A DNA stretch of 64,000 nt from Myrica gale (taxonomy: Eukaryota; Streptophyta; Magnoliopsida; Fagales; Myricaceae): positions 27,040,874-27,104,873 of the forward strand of contig OZ005607.1 in the NCBI GenBank assembly GCA_963930655.1, given 5' to 3'. Positions 61,270-64,000 of this stretch are shown here, piece after piece. The position numbers and the translations under genes were made by a program. The first letter of the stretch is position 1. Each line of letters begins with the position of its first letter. Below the pieces are notes generated by a model. It searched no databases and was not told where the DNA came from. It saw nothing but the letters and a program-made list of their open reading frames with translations.

Positions 61270-62160
61270 GCTATTTTGTTCGGGGAATTTTTGTGTTGGA
61301 GTTTTTATATAGGAAATATAATGACAGGTGCTGTAAGTAAAAGACATGGTGCTGCATCAGAAAAATTGCTGCTATTTTACAGCAGTTTTTTTTTCTTGTA
61401 CTAGCCTCCTTTGGAAATTTTTTTCTTGATTGCTTCCCAAAGAGACATCCTTCACAAAGTTGATTTGGATGCTCAATAGAAGGCAAGCCATTCACCATCT
61501 TCTTCTTGGCTAGCAATTAGAGTCCTTCAAATTTAAGTGTCCAAGCCTCAAGTGCCAAAGTCAATTTGAATCTCCAACACAAGTTTTCAAGTATTTTGCT
61601 ACATCGGTTTGAATGTTGAGTAGAAACATCTGGTTCTTTGTCATTGGAACTTGGGCTATCAAACTCCCCCATTTCATCTCTTATTGAAAGACTACGATTT
61701 TTCATTACAATATCATAGCCTTTCTCTAAGAGTTGTTCTAAGCTCAAAATATTGCTCTTAATGCTTGACACATAATAAACATTAGTAATAAATTAATGAC
61801 CTCCATTTTTCAAGCGAATCAAAATTGTATATTTTCCCTTGATCGAAACTTTGGACAAGTCTCCAAAAGTAACCTTTTCGCTCACGGATTTGTCGATCTT
61901 CACAAACTTATTTTTATCTCCACACATATGGTTACTTGTCGTTTCGTTAAGATATCACAAATTCTTCTCTTCATTTTCTTCTCCTTTATATGCCAACAAC
62001 AAAGTGTGATCCGTTTCTTCTTTTTCAACGTAATTGGCTTCTTCTTCAACATTGTTAGCGCTTCTACACTCCCATGAATAGTGACCATATTCGTCACAAT
62101 TGAAACATTGAATTTGGGATTTGTCATTCCTCCTTGGACTAGTACCGTGTATACTTTACT
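61270..62160 (-). mobile_element. Ty1/copia fossil, upstream part (gag zinc knuckle, protease, pre-integrase)
   Basis: The minus strand shows a gag zinc-knuckle/protease-linker remnant (about 62130-61900), a protease-to-integrase stretch (61771-61620: SIKSNILSLEQLLEKGYDI) and the GAG-pre-integrase domain (about 61510-61390: GLPSIEHPNQLCEGCLFGKQ). It stops just where the part at 53640-54660 would continue, in the same orientation. The two are best read as one copia copy split by about 6.6 kb of inserted DNA. It has several breaks, no LTRs are seen, and it is old. Confidence 0.75.
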
Positions 62161-62185
62161 TTTTAAAGCATTACACCAAATAATT

Positions 62186-62384
62186 TGATGTTTGATTGTA
62201 AAAATTTTGGGATATTAGAGTTGGTGAAAAGTGAAGAGAGATGATTTAAATGAATTTTTTATATTTATTTTGAGTGAAAAGTAATGATTTGATGGAGAGA
62301 GAAATAATTTTGGTGAGTTATTTTATTGGGGTAGAAATTTTGAGGGTCCGGAATTTTCACTCCTAAAATTTTATATAAACATTC
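62186..62384. mobile_element. MITE copy B (same family as 27091-27261)
   Basis: It has gatattagagttggtgaaaa, gtgaagagagatgat, gagtgaaaagtaatgatttg and atggagagagaaat in the same order as copy A. The ends are weak inverted repeats (atgtttgattgtaaaaattttgg and cctaaaattttatataaacatt). About 200 bases, non-coding. Confidence 0.7.
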
Positions 62385-63269
62385 TTTTATATAGAAATAT
62401 TAGCTTATTGGTATACCTACGTTGCTGGTACAATTGTAGACCAATTTGTTTCAATAAGTTTGTATATAAAGTTGCTTTGACAAGTCTATTCATAATTTCA
62501 AACGTCTCATAGAGGGCATTAATATTACAAAGAGATCTCAAGCAGAAGTCAATATTTTAGTTCGTACAAAATCCTCTGGAAATTGAAAAAACAAAACAGA
62601 TCGATAGAGATACAAAAGAAGCAAACCCCCGCCTGACTCAAAGCTGGGTACGTAGATTTGAATGATGACTAGATCTATAAAAGACTACCCACTTCCGGAC
62701 CTATGCGAGATAAACCAAGGCTTAGGTGACACTAGCAATGCAACTAACTCCGTTTTTCGCCATCGAGCTTATTCAAATATATAGGCCAAATCAATTTGCA
62801 CAAGAATTTGAAAATTACTGACCAATTAAGTAAATAAAATCCATTCCCTTTACAGCTTACACCACTTGCCTCTCCAGGACTCTTTTGTTGACCATCAATG
62901 CTCATGGCAGGAACATACGAGTTCTTTTTATTGGCTCCAAACTTGAGTTAAAGTTTTCTGACTCAGAAAAGGAACACCATGTGCTCAGGTAAGTCAATCC
63001 TGTGAACAGTGCTGGCTGGCAAAAACTTGCTCATGCAGTGAAGCTTCCATCAAGACTGAGATTCCAAGTACGCCAGGAAGCACATTTTGTAGAATGAAAA
63101 TGGCTCCAAAAAGCACAAACAGTGCTCGGTACATTATGTTGCTCACCTGGTCTTGTCTACAAACAAATCTCAGTTTGAGTTGACTCAAAGTCAGTTGGAA
63201 TAAACTGGGTTTCCACAGGCAGAGGCAATAGTAGTGTTGCATGTGTTTTTGAGATATTGGTACTCACAC
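62385..63269. other. Spacer before the PPR gene end
   Basis: No exon recognised. The part nearest 63269 is probably the 3' untranslated region of the PPR gene; the open frame at 62994-63242 (minus) has no known domain. Confidence 0.45.
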
Positions 63270-64000
63270 CTAGTTCAAAACATCAAATTCAAGCTGTTGT
63301 CCACCTTCATTCTGTACATGCTCAACCATCTTCAAATGTCCTTTTATCTTACACAGAACTTGAGATATATTATCATACTGTGGATGAGATTTGTCTCCGG
63401 CAATGAATTCATAGACCCTGTTATTCACTTCAATGAAACTTCCGCCTGGCATCTTCTTTACACCAATGTCTCTCATCACCTTCCTCACCATCCCAGAGTC
63501 ATTCCACCTACAAAGGGCAGCATATATATTTGACAAAAGTGCATAGTTTCCACTTTCCACTGTTATGTGGCTCCAACTTCATTAGATGCTGCAAAGCCTG
63601 CTCTCCAAGCTTGGGATCACGGTGAAGATTTGAGGCAGAAAGAAGAGACCCCCATATAGCTGCATTTGTTTCAAATGGCATCTCCCTAGCTAGTTCCTGT
63701 GCCTCTTGGAGGTATCCAGCTCGACCAAGTAAATCAATTATGCAGCCATAGTGTTCAATTTGTGGTTCAATCCCGTACCTTGATCCCATGTTGTTGAAAT
63801 ACCATCGCCCCATTTCAAGAAACCCAACATGGCTGCAAGCAGAAAGGATGGCGATGAAGGTGATTTTATTTGGCTTAACACTAGTCCTTTCCATGCGAGA
63901 AAACATATCAAGAGCTTCTCTTCCAAGCCCGTGCATAGCCAGCCCAGCTATAATCGTGGTCCAAGCTTCTCATCCGAAGCCTTTAAGATGTCAAGGGAAA
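63270..64000 (-). pseudogene. Pentatricopeptide repeat protein, E class (PCMP-E type), 3' part, frameshifted
   Basis: Runs off the right edge of the window. The minus strand reads WTTIIAGLAMHGLGREALDM, KPNKITFIAILSACSHVGFL, IEHYGCIIDLLGRAGYLQEA and NAAIWGSLLSASNLHRDPKL, then the E/E+ domain (NYALLSNIYAALCRWNDSGM, GVKKMPGGSFIEVNNRVYEF, IAGDKSHPQYDNISQVLCKI). These are typical P-L-S and E motifs. The closest relative I recall is Arabidopsis At5g56310. Such proteins bind organellar RNA, often for C-to-U editing. A tandem TTTCCAC pair at 63547-63560 (plus strand) adds 7 bases and breaks the frame between LEPHNSG and NYALLSN. A stop in frame just before WTTIIAG (about 63965) is a second likely lesion or an exon edge. 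Confidence 0.8.

Noticed and set aside
62994-63242. Membrane-like frame after the PPR stop codon
   Set aside because: Lies in the probable 3' untranslated region, with no homology I can name.

Overview
This is a nuclear chromosome window from a flowering plant, most likely a woody eudicot. The protein-coding genes have many introns, plant-type splice sites and plant-specific families (alpha-expansin, plant NUP214, VARLMGL-motif protein, E-type PPR). They sit among LTR retrotransposon fossils, L1-type LINE fragments, foldback MITEs and a CACTA element. A Fagales-like relative is possible from the style of the repeats, but this is a guess and nothing in the window proves it.

Layout. 1-~700: end of a Ty3/gypsy fossil. 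1033-3757 (+): seven-exon gene resembling RHIP1 (RGS1-HXK1 interacting protein), with one GC-AG intron. 4728-5444 (+): single-exon VARLMGL/DUF3741 protein whose reading frame appears to continue, shifted by one base, to 5577. 5.6-10.5 kb: AT-rich spacer with small repeats. 10497-11533 (+): three-exon alpha-expansin. 13127-34726 (-): a complete 16-exon NUP214 nucleoporin gene (about 1771 residues) spread over 21.6 kb because its introns hold two LINE insertions, foldback elements and a MITE. 34.7-36.3 kb: shared divergent upstream region. 36264-43161 (+): eight-exon type I membrane protein of the V-ATPase subunit S1/VOA1 kind.

From 44 to 62.5 kb the window is a nest of transposons. It holds a Ty3/gypsy fossil (44048-~48650, -) abutting a LINE fragment, a second Ty3/gypsy fossil (~49490-52085, -), and a Ty1/copia fossil whose two parts (~53640-54660 and ~61270-62160, -) are separated by about 6.6 kb. 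That spacer contains LTR-like repetitive DNA and a decayed GRF zinc-finger gene, whose middle holds a 3419-bp CACTA element with clean CACTA/TAGTG ends and a 3-bp target duplication. The window closes with the 3' part of a damaged E-type PPR gene (63270-64000, -), closest by eye to Arabidopsis At5g56310.

The intact genes do not form a pathway. Their products act at the nuclear pore (NUP214), in the cell wall (expansin), in the V-ATPase/secretory system (VOA1-like) and in glucose/G-protein signalling (RHIP1-like). I found no operon-like, CRISPR-like or other defence-like system. The unusual material is in gene structure (GC-AG intron, probable frameshifts, a 16-bp exon/intron direct repeat) and in nested transposition. 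Exon limits were read by eye from splice sites and frame continuity. Family names come from recognised motifs and recalled homologues, not from a search.
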